From: CAYVOV01 sp964453525
Lineage (GTDB): Bacteria > Chloroflexota > Dehalococcoidia > Dehalococcoidales > UBA2162
DNA length: 64,000 bases
Direction of reading: 5' to 3'
Assembly (NCBI GenBank): GCA_964453525.1
Contig: CAYVOV010000009.1
Coordinates: 1 to 64,000 of the forward strand
Shown here: in pieces, positions 7,953 through 15,200 of the stretch
How positions within the stretch are numbered: the first letter of the stretch is position 1
How the letters are laid out: every line of letters starts with the position of its first letter
The notes under the pieces: generated by a model
The model's database searches: none
What the model was told of the DNA's origin: nothing
The model's input: only the letters and a program-made list of their open reading frames with translations
Position numbers and translations under genes: made by a program

Positions 7953-8981
7953 ATGTCAGTTCAACCGATTGAGTGGCTCGGTGACAGGTTAATGATTCTC
8001 GACCAGACAAAGCTCCCCGGTGAGGAAATCTACCTGGAGCTTGACGATTACCGGGATGTGGCTTCAGCAATCGCAGAATTGAAAGTAAGGGGCGCTCCGG
8101 CAATCGGAGTAGCCGGGGCTTACGGAATAGCCCTCGGCGCCCTGAAAATCAATTCTGACCTGCTTAGCGAATTCACCGAGGGATTCCGGCAGGTCAGCCG
8201 GGCAATTGCTGAAACAAGGCCTACGGCAAGAAACCTTTTCATGGCTGTGGAGAGAATGGAGAAGGTGGTTGAAGCCGGTACTGAAGTTGAGGGTATAAAG
8301 TCGGCGCTTGTTGAGGAAGCAAAAGGGATACACAGGGAGGAAGCGGAGGCTACCGAAAAACTGAGCGAGTTCGGCGCCGGACTGATTAAAGATGGCTTTA
8401 CAGTCCTTACCCACTGCAATACCGGACCCCTGGCGACCACCGGCTACGGCACCGCCCTAGGAGTAATCATCAAGGCGAGCGAGCAGGGTAAGAAGGTGGA
8501 AGTCTTTGCCGATGAGACCCGCCCTTTACTCCAGGGAGCGCGTCTCACCACTTGGGAGCTTCAGAAGGCGGGAATCCCGGTTACCCTGATAACAGACAAC
8601 ATGGCTGGCTGGTTTATGAGCCGGGGAACTATCGACTGCGTAATTACCGGCGCAGATAGAATTGCCGCCAACGGCGATACCGCAAATAAAATTGGCACCT
8701 ATACCCTGGCGGTGCTGGCAAGGGAAAACGGCATTCCGTTCTATATCGCTGCCCCCACCACCACGATAGATATTTCCGTGGCGACCGGCGCTGAAATCCC
8801 GATTGAGCAGCGTAGCCCCGAAGAGGTGACACATATCCGCGGCGTTAAAATCGCCCCGGATAATACGGAAGTGCAGAACCCCGCCTTCGACGTCACCCCC
8901 CACCGGTACATCACCGCCATCATCACCGAGCGTGGTATAATCAGAGAACCGCATGGGGAGGGGATAAAGGGGATTTTATAA
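7953..8981 (+). CDS. mtnA: Methylthioribose-1-phosphate isomerase
   Basis: MtnA converts 5-methylthioribose-1-phosphate to methylthioribulose-1-phosphate in methionine salvage. The 342-residue protein has the family motif RGAPAIG near residue 46, the catalytic cysteine in LTHCNTGPLAT and the catalytic aspartate in ITGADRIAANGDTANKIGT, which also marks it apart from eIF2B-type regulators. The ATG at 7953 follows AAGGGGATAGGA, which belongs to a dispersed repeat. mtnP lies 0.9 kb downstream, after an inserted foreign-looking gene. Some deaminated or ribose-phosphate isomerase paralogues look similar, but the mtnP neighbour supports this call. Confidence 0.95.
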   Translation: MSVQPIEWLGDRLMILDQTKLPGEEIYLELDDYRDVASAIAELKVRGAPAIGVAGAYGIALGALKINSDLLSEFTEGFRQVSRAIAETRPTARNLFMAVERMEKVVEAGTEVEGIKSALVEEAKGIHREEAEATEKLSEFGAGLIKDGFTVLTHCNTGPLATTGYGTALGVIIKASEQGKKVEVFADETRPLLQGARLTTWELQKAGIPVTLITDNMAGWFMSRGTIDCVITGADRIAANGDTANKIGTYTLAVLARENGIPFYIAAPTTTIDISVATGAEIPIEQRSPEEVTHIRGVKIAPDNTEVQNPAFDVTPHRYITAIITERGIIREPHGEGIKGIL

Positions 8982-9014
8982 TCTTCAACCGCTTTAAGAG
9001 AACTAAGTAACACA

Positions 9015-9869
9015 ATGTTAAGAAAAAAGTTAGATAAATTTCCTGCGGGTGTCTTGGAACATATATCTAAAATTATTGGAGAATATAACACAGGCTCTGA
9101 GATAGAGGAATTTCTAAAAGTTGCTGGCTATCCAGAAAAAAGCCGTATTTTAGGTACTAAATGGAGACATATTTATAATATTTTTAAAGAATTCAATGAT
9201 AAATTAGAAAGTCGATATAATATAGTAAAAATCATTCAAACTTTTTGTAACCCTACACGATGGATTGGCAGAGAAGCCACTCGCAAACAGATAATCGATA
9301 GATTAAATGACGGGCTAATCTATGTACGCTTACAACTAGATAAATATGGAAAGATTGTTATTTCTAGTAGAAAAATAACATATGTTGACAAAGACAAGGA
9401 TGACAGGAAAACAACAGAGCCTCAAGAAATGATAGTAAGACCAATATTTAGAGCAAGAGATATTAAGGCTGAAAATGATCTATGTTTTATATTAATGCCT
9501 TTTAGTCCTTCTTTTGATCGTCTTTATAAGGAAAAAATCAAACCAACTGTCGAAGCATGCGGTTTTAGATGTCTAAGAGCCGATGATTTTTTTACACCTA
9601 CGCCTATTTTAGAGGACATTTGGATTCATATTTTTAAGAGTAGGATTATTGTAGCAGACGTAACAGGTAGAAATCCTAATGTTTTCTATGAGATGGGGAT
9701 TGCTCATACATTAGGTAAACCTGTCATTATAATTACACAGGATAAATCCGATATTCCATTTGATATAGCTCAATTTAGATATTTTGTCTACTCGGATGAT
9801 TCTTCCGGGTGGGATACGCTGTGTAATAATATTAGTTCAGCAATTCATACAATAATTGGCGTAGGCTAA
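9015..9869 (+). CDS. Putative abortive-infection-type effector: AbiJ-N-like domain + TIR/deoxyribosyltransferase-like domain
   Basis: The N-terminal half (residues about 30-110: GTKWRHIYNIFKEF, FCNPTRWIG, RLNDGLIYVRL, DKYGKIV) resembles the AbiJ N-terminal/effector-associated domain seen in abortive-infection proteins. The C-terminal half (from CFILMPFSPSFDRLY; then ADVTGRNPNVFYEMGIAHTL and DIPFDIAQFRYFVY) belongs to a family of nucleoside 2-deoxyribosyltransferase/TIR-like domains that act on nucleotides such as NAD+. The gene is much AT-richer than mtnA and mtnP, which it separates, and sits 33 bp after mtnA and 14 bp before mtnP. This suggests a transferred gene inserted into the salvage cluster. 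Domain calls are from memory of the families; the immune role is inference. Confidence 0.6.
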   Translation: MLRKKLDKFPAGVLEHISKIIGEYNTGSEIEEFLKVAGYPEKSRILGTKWRHIYNIFKEFNDKLESRYNIVKIIQTFCNPTRWIGREATRKQIIDRLNDGLIYVRLQLDKYGKIVISSRKITYVDKDKDDRKTTEPQEMIVRPIFRARDIKAENDLCFILMPFSPSFDRLYKEKIKPTVEACGFRCLRADDFFTPTPILEDIWIHIFKSRIIVADVTGRNPNVFYEMGIAHTLGKPVIIITQDKSDIPFDIAQFRYFVYSDDSSGWDTLCNNISSAIHTIIGVG

Positions 9870-9883
9870 GAAGGAGGTCCTTG

Positions 9884-10747
9884 ATGCCTGAAGCTAAGAT
9901 CGGGGTAATCGGGGGTAGCGGGCTTTATAATATCGAGGGGATGGAGGATATCAAGGAGGTTAATATTGACACGCCGTTCGGGAAACCGAGTGATTCCATA
10001 ACCATCGGCAAGCTGGGTGGGGTGGGAATCGCTTTTCTGCCCCGGCACGGGAAAGGTCACCGTATCTCGCCTTCTGAGCTTCCTGCCCGGGCCAATATCT
10101 ACGCCATGAAGTCACTGGGCGTGGAGCATATCATCGCCGTCTGCTCGGCGGGTAGTTTCAAGAAAGAGGTTGCGCCGGGTCACCTGCTTATCCCGGACCA
10201 GTTAATTGACCGCACCCGGACGCGGATAAGCACCTTCTTTACGGATGGCATCGTCGGCCATATCCCCTTTGCCGACCCCTTCTGCCTGGATTTGAGTAAA
10301 GTGTTATATGAGGCTGCCGTGGAAGCCGGAGCTGTTGTTCATCACGGGGGCATCCTGGTGGTGATGGAGGGACCCGCCTTCTCGACCAGGGCTGAGTCCA
10401 GGCTCTACCGCTCCTGGGGGGCCGACCTCATCGGCATGACCACCCTGCCGGAGGCAAAGCTGGCGCGTGAAGCCGAAATTTGCTACGCTGTTATCGGCTG
10501 CGCGACAGATTACGATAGCTGGTGGAAAAGCGCCGAAGCTATTACCGTGGATGTGATTCTTGAGACAATGCGACACAACATCGATATGGCCAAAAGCATT
10601 ATCAAGACGGCGGTAAGCCGGATACCTGAGAAGCGCCACTGCTCCTGCCCGGAGGCACTGGCGACGGCTTTTGTTACCGCTCCAGAGGCGATACCGCCGG
10701 AAACAAAGCAGAAACTCAGCTTAATAATCGGGAAGTATATAAAGTAA
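9884..10747 (+). CDS. mtnP: S-methyl-5'-thioadenosine phosphorylase
   Basis: MtnP splits methylthioadenosine with phosphate to adenine and methylthioribose-1-phosphate, the substrate of MtnA. Family motifs are VIGGSGLYN at the N-terminus, LPRHGKGHRISP, AVCSAGSF, GMTTLPEAKLAREAEI and the adenine-site DYDSW. The length (287 aa) is typical. The start is the ATG at 9884, 6 bases after a consensus AGGAGG (9872-9877); a TTG directly before it is less likely. A C-terminal cysteine pair (HCSCPEA) is of the kind seen in MTAP-type enzymes. The strong ribosome site may compensate for the insertion of the upstream effector gene. Confidence 0.95.
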   Translation: MPEAKIGVIGGSGLYNIEGMEDIKEVNIDTPFGKPSDSITIGKLGGVGIAFLPRHGKGHRISPSELPARANIYAMKSLGVEHIIAVCSAGSFKKEVAPGHLLIPDQLIDRTRTRISTFFTDGIVGHIPFADPFCLDLSKVLYEAAVEAGAVVHHGGILVVMEGPAFSTRAESRLYRSWGADLIGMTTLPEAKLAREAEICYAVIGCATDYDSWWKSAEAITVDVILETMRHNIDMAKSIIKTAVSRIPEKRHCSCPEALATAFVTAPEAIPPETKQKLSLIIGKYIK

Positions 10748-10755
10748 TATAGATT

Positions 10756-10900
10756 AAACTGTCATTGCGAGCGAAGCGTGGCAATCACCACATTCGAAAA
10801 GGGAGATTGCCACGTCGTCCACCAAAGGCGGACTCCTCGCAATGACAGGGGGGATTTAACAGATTGTTCCACTCTACTATAAACGAGGCTCGCAATGACA
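10756..10900. repeat. GTCATTGCGAGCGAAGC-type dispersed repeats
   Basis: Three units of this family occur here: CTGTCATTGCGAGCGAAGCG, then GAGATTGCCACG...CGCAATGACAG, then a partial unit ending CTCGCAATGACA. They fill most of the gap between mtnP and the metE-like gene and contain no open frame. Confidence 0.75.
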
Positions 10901-10946
10901 TTACGGGATAAAACAGAATAGTATGGAGGATTAAAGGATAAATCTT

Positions 10947-11972
10947 ATGCCTGTTCTGGAATTAGGCTGTCTGCCGACAATCATCGGCACCATGCCTCAG
11001 GCCGACCCGGCTGAGGCATGCTCGCAAATCACACGCTATCTTAAGGACATCCCCGCCTGGCCGCAGTTGCCCAACCGCTCCTTCCTGGAGAACATGTATG
11101 TCCAGTACAGCGAAGGATTCCCCGGGGTGGTGGTCGAGGACAATAGAATCTATGTGGATAAATCTCAGGACTATTCCCGGTCCCTTGAGCAGCTCTATAC
11201 TGCCTACCTTGAGAACGATGTCGATAAGTATCCTGTAAGTGAGGATTATGCCGCCGGTTTGCATACCTTCCTCAACCTGGGAAACCTGTCTCCTCTGGCA
11301 GTGAAGGGGCATGTCACCGGGCCGGTAAGCTGGGGACTGACCGTTACTGATAAGGACAGGCGGTCAATACTCTATGATGATATCCTCGGTGATGCCGTTG
11401 CCAAGCTGCTCCGGCTGAAGGCAGGCTGGCAGGAAAAGGCGCTGAGTAAGCTCTCCAAAAACACAATTATCTTTGTTGATGAACCATACATGGTTTCCTT
11501 CGGCTCGGCATTCGCTTCATTGTCACGTGAAAAAGTTATCAGCCTTATTGAAGAGGTCCTCGGCGGTATCAGCGGGCTTAAGGGTACTCACTGCTGCGGC
11601 AATACCGACTGGTCGGTCCTGCTCGATACCAGCATCGATATACTGAATTTTGATACCTACAATTATGCCGAATCGCTGAGTCTATATCCCGCTGAAGTCA
11701 AGAAATTCCTCGGCAGGGGCGGAGCCATTGCCTGGGGGGTTGTCCCCAATGAGATGGAAACGGTGGAGAAGGAAACGGTTGCCAGCCTGAAAGACCGTCT
11801 TGAGGAGGCGATGGCTCCATTCACCAGGAATGGCGTCCGGTTCGAACAGCTTGTCAGGCAGAGTATGCTGACCCCGAGCTGTACCTTAACGCCCTTATCT
11901 GTGGATGCAGCCGGTAGAGCCTTGGAACTGCTGGTGGAGCTTTCGGCAGCAATGCGAAAACAGTATCTATAA
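10947..11972 (+). CDS. Core-MetE-type methionine synthase (MetE C-terminal/UROD-like fold)
   Basis: This 341-residue protein corresponds to the C-terminal catalytic barrel of MetE without the N-terminal half. Zinc ligands are visible as THCCGNTDW (His-x-Cys) and TPSCTLTP (Cys). 'Core-MetE' enzymes of this form are known from Dehalococcoides and methanogens and take the methyl group from a methyl-corrinoid protein rather than from methyltetrahydrofolate. It should methylate homocysteine, closing the cycle with metK and ahcY downstream. The ATG at 10947 is preceded by a purine-rich AAAGGATAA. A function in another corrinoid methyl transfer cannot be ruled out. Confidence 0.8.
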   Translation: MPVLELGCLPTIIGTMPQADPAEACSQITRYLKDIPAWPQLPNRSFLENMYVQYSEGFPGVVVEDNRIYVDKSQDYSRSLEQLYTAYLENDVDKYPVSEDYAAGLHTFLNLGNLSPLAVKGHVTGPVSWGLTVTDKDRRSILYDDILGDAVAKLLRLKAGWQEKALSKLSKNTIIFVDEPYMVSFGSAFASLSREKVISLIEEVLGGISGLKGTHCCGNTDWSVLLDTSIDILNFDTYNYAESLSLYPAEVKKFLGRGGAIAWGVVPNEMETVEKETVASLKDRLEEAMAPFTRNGVRFEQLVRQSMLTPSCTLTPLSVDAAGRALELLVELSAAMRKQYL

Positions 11973-12078
11973 AGATTATAGTTCCGATGTAAGAATGAGT
12001 TTAGAAAATACTCTTGAGATTACAATATATGGCTCAACCGTATAATATTTGTTTGCTATCCTCACCCCCTGTGTCCCC

Positions 12079-12113
12079 CTCTCCTTACAAAGAGGGAAGT
12101 GCAGAAATTATGT
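12079..12113. repeat. Left inverted repeat of the accessory island
   Basis: AGAGGGAAGTGCAGAAATTATGT (12091-12113) is matched exactly, in inverted orientation, by 17065-17087. Outside the 23-bp core the match continues imperfectly (CCCCCTCTCCTTACAA versus TACAAAGGAGGGGG). The two copies enclose the AT-rich island of 12.1-17.1 kb. Confidence 0.8.
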
Positions 12114-12179
12114 TAAACAATTTCACGAATATTGACTTTATATTGTATAATAGTATCAAACTCTTGATAAAAGAGGAAT

Positions 12180-12791
12180 ATGGTTCGTAATCCTTTCAAA
12201 GTAGATCATAAAAAGATAACTCAAATCATCAACTATTTTGCCTCAAAAGCAGGCGGTAAGATATCCAAACTTAAAGTTCTCAAACTTATTTTCTTAGCCG
12301 ACCGGTATCATTTGCGGAAATATGGAAGACTGGTCTCCAATGATAACTATGTAGCTATGAAATTAGGTCCTGTTCCCTCCACTGCTATGGATATCGCAGA
12401 GGCTGACAGTTTTCTCGAACCTAATTGGAAAAAATATGTCGTTGAATATTTAAAAACACATAACTCTGGAATGCGAATAGAGTCTATAAAACCTACCAAT
12501 GCTGAATATTTTTCAGAATCTGATTTGGAAGCACTTGATTTCGCATGGAATACTTTTGGGCATTTAACACGATGGGATATTTCTGATTTTACTCATGAAT
12601 ATCCTGAATTTAAAAAACACCTTCCTGCTTTACGTTCTGGTTCAAAAGTGGAACCGATTAACTTAGAGGACTTTCTTAAAGATCCCACTAAAGCTGAAAT
12701 AGATAAATGTTACGAATTAAATGAGGAAGAAAGGCAATTAAGACAAGAATACTTGTCTAATCTTTCTCACGTTTCGTCTCTCTGGAGATAA
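12180..12791 (+). CDS. Panacea-domain (SocA-like) antitoxin, 203 aa
   Basis: The N-terminal part (ITQIINYFASKAGGKISKLKVLKLIFLADRYHLRKYG) is a Panacea/DUF4065-type domain, a family first known from the SocA antitoxin and since shown to neutralise many unrelated toxins. The middle and C-terminus (FTHEYPEFKKHL, KDPTKAEIDKCYEL) are consistent with family members of about 180-210 residues. The ATG at 12180 follows AAAGAGGAAT. The next gene begins 2 bases after its stop, giving the classic antitoxin-toxin layout. It is AT-rich compared with the surrounding core genes. Confidence 0.8.
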   Translation: MVRNPFKVDHKKITQIINYFASKAGGKISKLKVLKLIFLADRYHLRKYGRLVSNDNYVAMKLGPVPSTAMDIAEADSFLEPNWKKYVVEYLKTHNSGMRIESIKPTNAEYFSESDLEALDFAWNTFGHLTRWDISDFTHEYPEFKKHLPALRSGSKVEPINLEDFLKDPTKAEIDKCYELNEEERQLRQEYLSNLSHVSSLWR

Positions 12792-12793
12792 CA

Positions 12794-13231
12794 TTGCCTC
12801 GCGTCCCTGCTGCAATTATTAGAGCTAGCATCAAACCAGGCTCAGTATATTATTTCAGAACTGATTATCTTGATACGAAAAAGCGGCATTTTTTTATTGT
12901 AATAAATACAAGCCCTGAGACAGATGAGGTAATCGTACTTACTTGTGCATCTTCAAACGTAAAGAATATTAAACGTATTCGTAATAATTGCCCACCAGAG
13001 ACTTTGGTTGTAATTACTCCAGAACAATACGATGGTTTTGTTCGTGAATCCATTGTTGATTGTAACGTTGTTTTTCCAGAAACAATAGATAATATTATGA
13101 AAAAATATGAACTTAACGAGTTAAGAGTAAAACCGGAGATGGACCTTCGTTTAGTTCGTAAAATGAGACATGGGGTTCTCGCAAGTAATCAAATTACACA
13201 GAATATAAAGAATATCATTAAGAAAGTCTAA
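12794..13231 (+). CDS. Putative toxin partner of the Panacea antitoxin (MazF/PemK-like beta-barrel?), 145 aa
   Basis: The gene begins at a TTG at 12794, two bases after the antitoxin stop, with GGAG at 12784-12787. Its N-terminus (IKPGSVYYFRTDYLDTKKRHFFIVIN) reads like the first strands of the SH3-like barrel of PemK/MazF ribonucleases (G-x-V-Y ... R-H-F-x-I-V-I-N), and LTCASSN resembles the next strand. The rest (IVDCNVVF, LRLVRKMRHGVLASNQI) would be the helical end. Sequence similarity is weak, so the fold is an inference; the toxin role is supported mainly by gene order. Confidence 0.6.
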   Translation: MPRVPAAIIRASIKPGSVYYFRTDYLDTKKRHFFIVINTSPETDEVIVLTCASSNVKNIKRIRNNCPPETLVVITPEQYDGFVRESIVDCNVVFPETIDNIMKKYELNELRVKPEMDLRLVRKMRHGVLASNQITQNIKNIIKKV

Positions 13232-13237
13232 GCTATT

Positions 13238-14485
13238 TTAATAGATCTTCCGTGTGCAGGCTCCAACTCTCTCAAAGTTGTCTGTTTTTGCCTCTGCTAA
13301 AGCCGTAATAACCAATGACAAAACACTCATCAAACAATGGAGTCTTACCTTTTCCAAGCCTCTATGACAATGTGAATTCAACCGCCGATGTTCTTTTAGC
13401 TTCGAATTGACCCTCTCAACAGAGGTCCTCTTCGAATACAAGGAGTTCCATTCTTCACTATCCCGGGGAATCGGGCAGAGCTTGCGATATTCCCAGAAAG
13501 GTCTAATCCAGGCAACCTTTAATGTACATTCGTTATGCATTGAACAATCAGCTTTGCCCGCTCGATAAGGGCAAACATATCTCAATCCCTTTTTCTTGTC
13601 GTGGTCCTTGAGTAAAAGAGGCATTCCAGATTTGCAGTGAGGGATTCCCGTTTCATCGATAGTATATTTGCCAGTGCTCTGCTCTTTTTCTCTCATCTTT
13701 ATGATCGGGATTGCTCCCATGTCGTGGATAGCTTTATAGTTATATCCGGCATCGTATCCTTTATCTGCAGCAACATGCCAGGGACTAAACCAATCAAATC
13801 TATTCCTGGCCTTATTAATCAAGGGGATGAGATTGGTGACATCTGATTCGCTTGCCAAAGTTACATTACAAACGATTGGTAATTCCCAGGTAGCGTCAGC
13901 GAGTATATGGAGCTTGTATCCCCACTTCCAGACCTTATGAGGTATACCTTCTTTCACGATGAAACTAGCCTCAGCGTCCGATTTTTCTTTCTTGCTGGGA
14001 TTTGAGTGACTTCTTACCGGAGTAGAGTCAATAGCAACAGTATCTCCAAATCCATTCAGTTTGTCGTTCAATTGATTGACTGCTTTATCAAGAAGAATTT
14101 CGATTATTTCGGGACGTTGAGCCAGTTTCTTGATTGACCGATTGAAAGTCCACCGACTTGGTAGGGGTTTATCCATATCGAAACCACAGGCTTCAGCGAG
14201 ACTTGGATTTTCCTCAAGTTTTCTAACTAAATCATTGGTACAGTACATATCAAGAATGAAACTGAGCATGTAAGCTTTCCAAATCGACTCCATTAGATAG
14301 CCAGATCCAACCTGGTGCGAAGTCCCCTGAAGTTGTCGGCGGAAATCGCTATCAAACAAGCTATCGACAGCATCTCGAAGCCCTTTGACAACATCTTCGC
14401 TTCGTTTCCTTTGGTAACTTAATTTAGGTGCGCTTTGACAGGTCGTAGTCTCCTTACTATAATTCAGTGTAGCTAGGTGGTTCAT
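13238..14485 (-). CDS. DDE transposase, IS4/IS5/IS1182 superfamily (415 aa)
   Basis: The protein shows the RNase H-like DDE triad: VAIDSTPV (first D), AADKGYDAG (second D) and KRTSVERVNSKLKEHRRL (catalytic E in the Y/R-x2-E-x6-R type signature). A cysteine-rich insertion (CPYRAGKADCSMHNEC) precedes the last motif. It looks complete. Clear terminal inverted repeats were not found by eye, so the element's ends are not assigned. It is inserted between the Panacea pair and the zinc-ribbon locus, 6 bases after the toxin stop and in the opposite direction. Confidence 0.88.
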   Translation of the reverse strand: MNHLATLNYSKETTTCQSAPKLSYQRKRSEDVVKGLRDAVDSLFDSDFRRQLQGTSHQVGSGYLMESIWKAYMLSFILDMYCTNDLVRKLEENPSLAEACGFDMDKPLPSRWTFNRSIKKLAQRPEIIEILLDKAVNQLNDKLNGFGDTVAIDSTPVRSHSNPSKKEKSDAEASFIVKEGIPHKVWKWGYKLHILADATWELPIVCNVTLASESDVTNLIPLINKARNRFDWFSPWHVAADKGYDAGYNYKAIHDMGAIPIIKMREKEQSTGKYTIDETGIPHCKSGMPLLLKDHDKKKGLRYVCPYRAGKADCSMHNECTLKVAWIRPFWEYRKLCPIPRDSEEWNSLYSKRTSVERVNSKLKEHRRLNSHCHRGLEKVRLHCLMSVLSLVITALAEAKTDNFERVGACTRKIY

Positions 14486-14556
14486 CTCTGGGCCTCCTGG
14501 TCACGCTCTCGACAGTCTTAGCGGGCATCGGGAGCGTTTATTTTTTCAATACTATT

Positions 14557-14751
14557 TCAGTCGTTGTCTTTAGAGTCAATATGTTCCCAATAGTCTTTGA
14601 GAGCAGTTTGATAGGCGGCTAATTTCGCATCCAAAGCTTTGACTTGAGTCTCTGCTTCTATACGTCTCTGATTCCACACTCTGCGTTGTTCCAGAGTCTT
14701 GTCTATTAGCTCCTGGAGTGCAGTTTCCATATTGTTTTCCCATTTGATCAC
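14557..14751 (-). CDS. Small coiled-coil protein, 64 aa or shorter, unrecognised
   Basis: The product (METALQELIDKTLEQRRVWNQR...) is highly charged and almost wholly helical, with heptad-like leucine/valine spacing, and ends HIDSKDND. The start is uncertain. A GTG at 14751 abuts AGGAGG, the in-frame ATG (codon 8) at 14730 is the likeliest translation start, and the ATG that is best placed for the AGGAGG is in another frame. It is expressed from a consensus divergent promoter (-35 TTGACA, -10 TAATAT) shared with the zinc-ribbon gene and covered by repeated operator-like sites. It could be the regulator of this locus, but no DNA-binding motif is seen. Confidence 0.5.
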   Translation of the reverse strand: MIKWENNMETALQELIDKTLEQRRVWNQRRIEAETQVKALDAKLAAYQTALKDYWEHIDSKDND

Positions 14752-14765
14752 CTCCTTAATATATA

Positions 14766-14864
14766 CCTATTAGTATATTATCATTAGGTATAGTATTTGT
14801 CAACACCTATTAGTAATATATTTTAATAAATATACTTGACATATATTACTAATAGGGATATACT
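14766..14864. promoter_or_regulatory. Divergent consensus promoters with repeated CCTATTAGTA operator-like sites
   Basis: Rightward promoter: TTGACA (14836-14841), 17-bp spacer, TATACT (14859-14864). Leftward promoter: TTGACA (complement of 14798-14803), 17-bp spacer, TAATAT (complement of 14775-14780). CCTATTAGTAATATA lies at 14806-14820 and its exact inverted copy TATATTACTAATAGG at 14842-14856, inside the rightward spacer; a third copy, CCTATTAGTATAT (14766-14778), overlaps the leftward -10. This arrangement fits one repressor controlling both genes. Confidence 0.8.
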
Positions 14865-14872
14865 AATTGTAA

Positions 14873-15028
14873 ATGGCGAAAACAGAAGTATCAGCTTTTA
14901 TATGTGAAAGATGTGGACATGTGTGGGTTCCAAGGAACCAAGCAGTTGAACCACGTGTTTGTCCAAAATGCAAAAGCCCCTATTGGAATAAACCAAAGAG
15001 ACAAAGCAAAAGCCATACTAATACTTGA
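14873..15028 (+). CDS. Zinc-ribbon protein, 51 aa, leaderless
   Basis: The 51-residue product begins MAKTEVSAFICERCGHVW and carries two C-x2-C knuckles, CERC and CPKC, spaced as in zinc ribbons, then a basic tail (NKPKRQSKSHTNT). The ATG at 14873 is 9 bases downstream of a perfect -10 element (14859-14864), so the mRNA should start at or within two bases of it and be leaderless; no Shine-Dalgarno exists. Operator-like repeats cover the promoter. It lies upstream of the unknown/PIN pair, and small zinc ribbons are sometimes found with toxin-antitoxin loci; its role here is unknown. Confidence 0.75.
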   Translation: MAKTEVSAFICERCGHVWVPRNQAVEPRVCPKCKSPYWNKPKRQSKSHTNT

Positions 15029-15095
15029 TTTAGTACGGCTCTCACTGTTATAGTTTATTATAATATTGTTATATTAGCTAAATATCCCCCATCAA

Positions 15096-15200
15096 CCTCC
15101 TCTTGACTGGAGTGAGGATGCTATCAACTATGGCGGTAGTCGTTAAGTTCTCCTCACTCACAGACAGTATAGCATTGTTTGTGATGGAGGTCAAGAGATC
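15096..15200 (+). promoter_or_regulatory. Structured leader before the PIN-partner gene
   Basis: The 100 bases before the ATG at 15201 hold three complementary pairs: CTCTTGAC (15100-15107) with GTCAAGAG (15190-15197), AGTGAGGA (15111-15118) with TCCTCACT (15151-15158), and ATGCTAT (15118-15124) with ATAGCAT (15168-15174). The ordering allows alternative or pseudoknotted folds. The Shine-Dalgarno GGAGG (15186-15190) sits at the edge of the outer stem. No known riboswitch is recognised. Confidence 0.4.
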
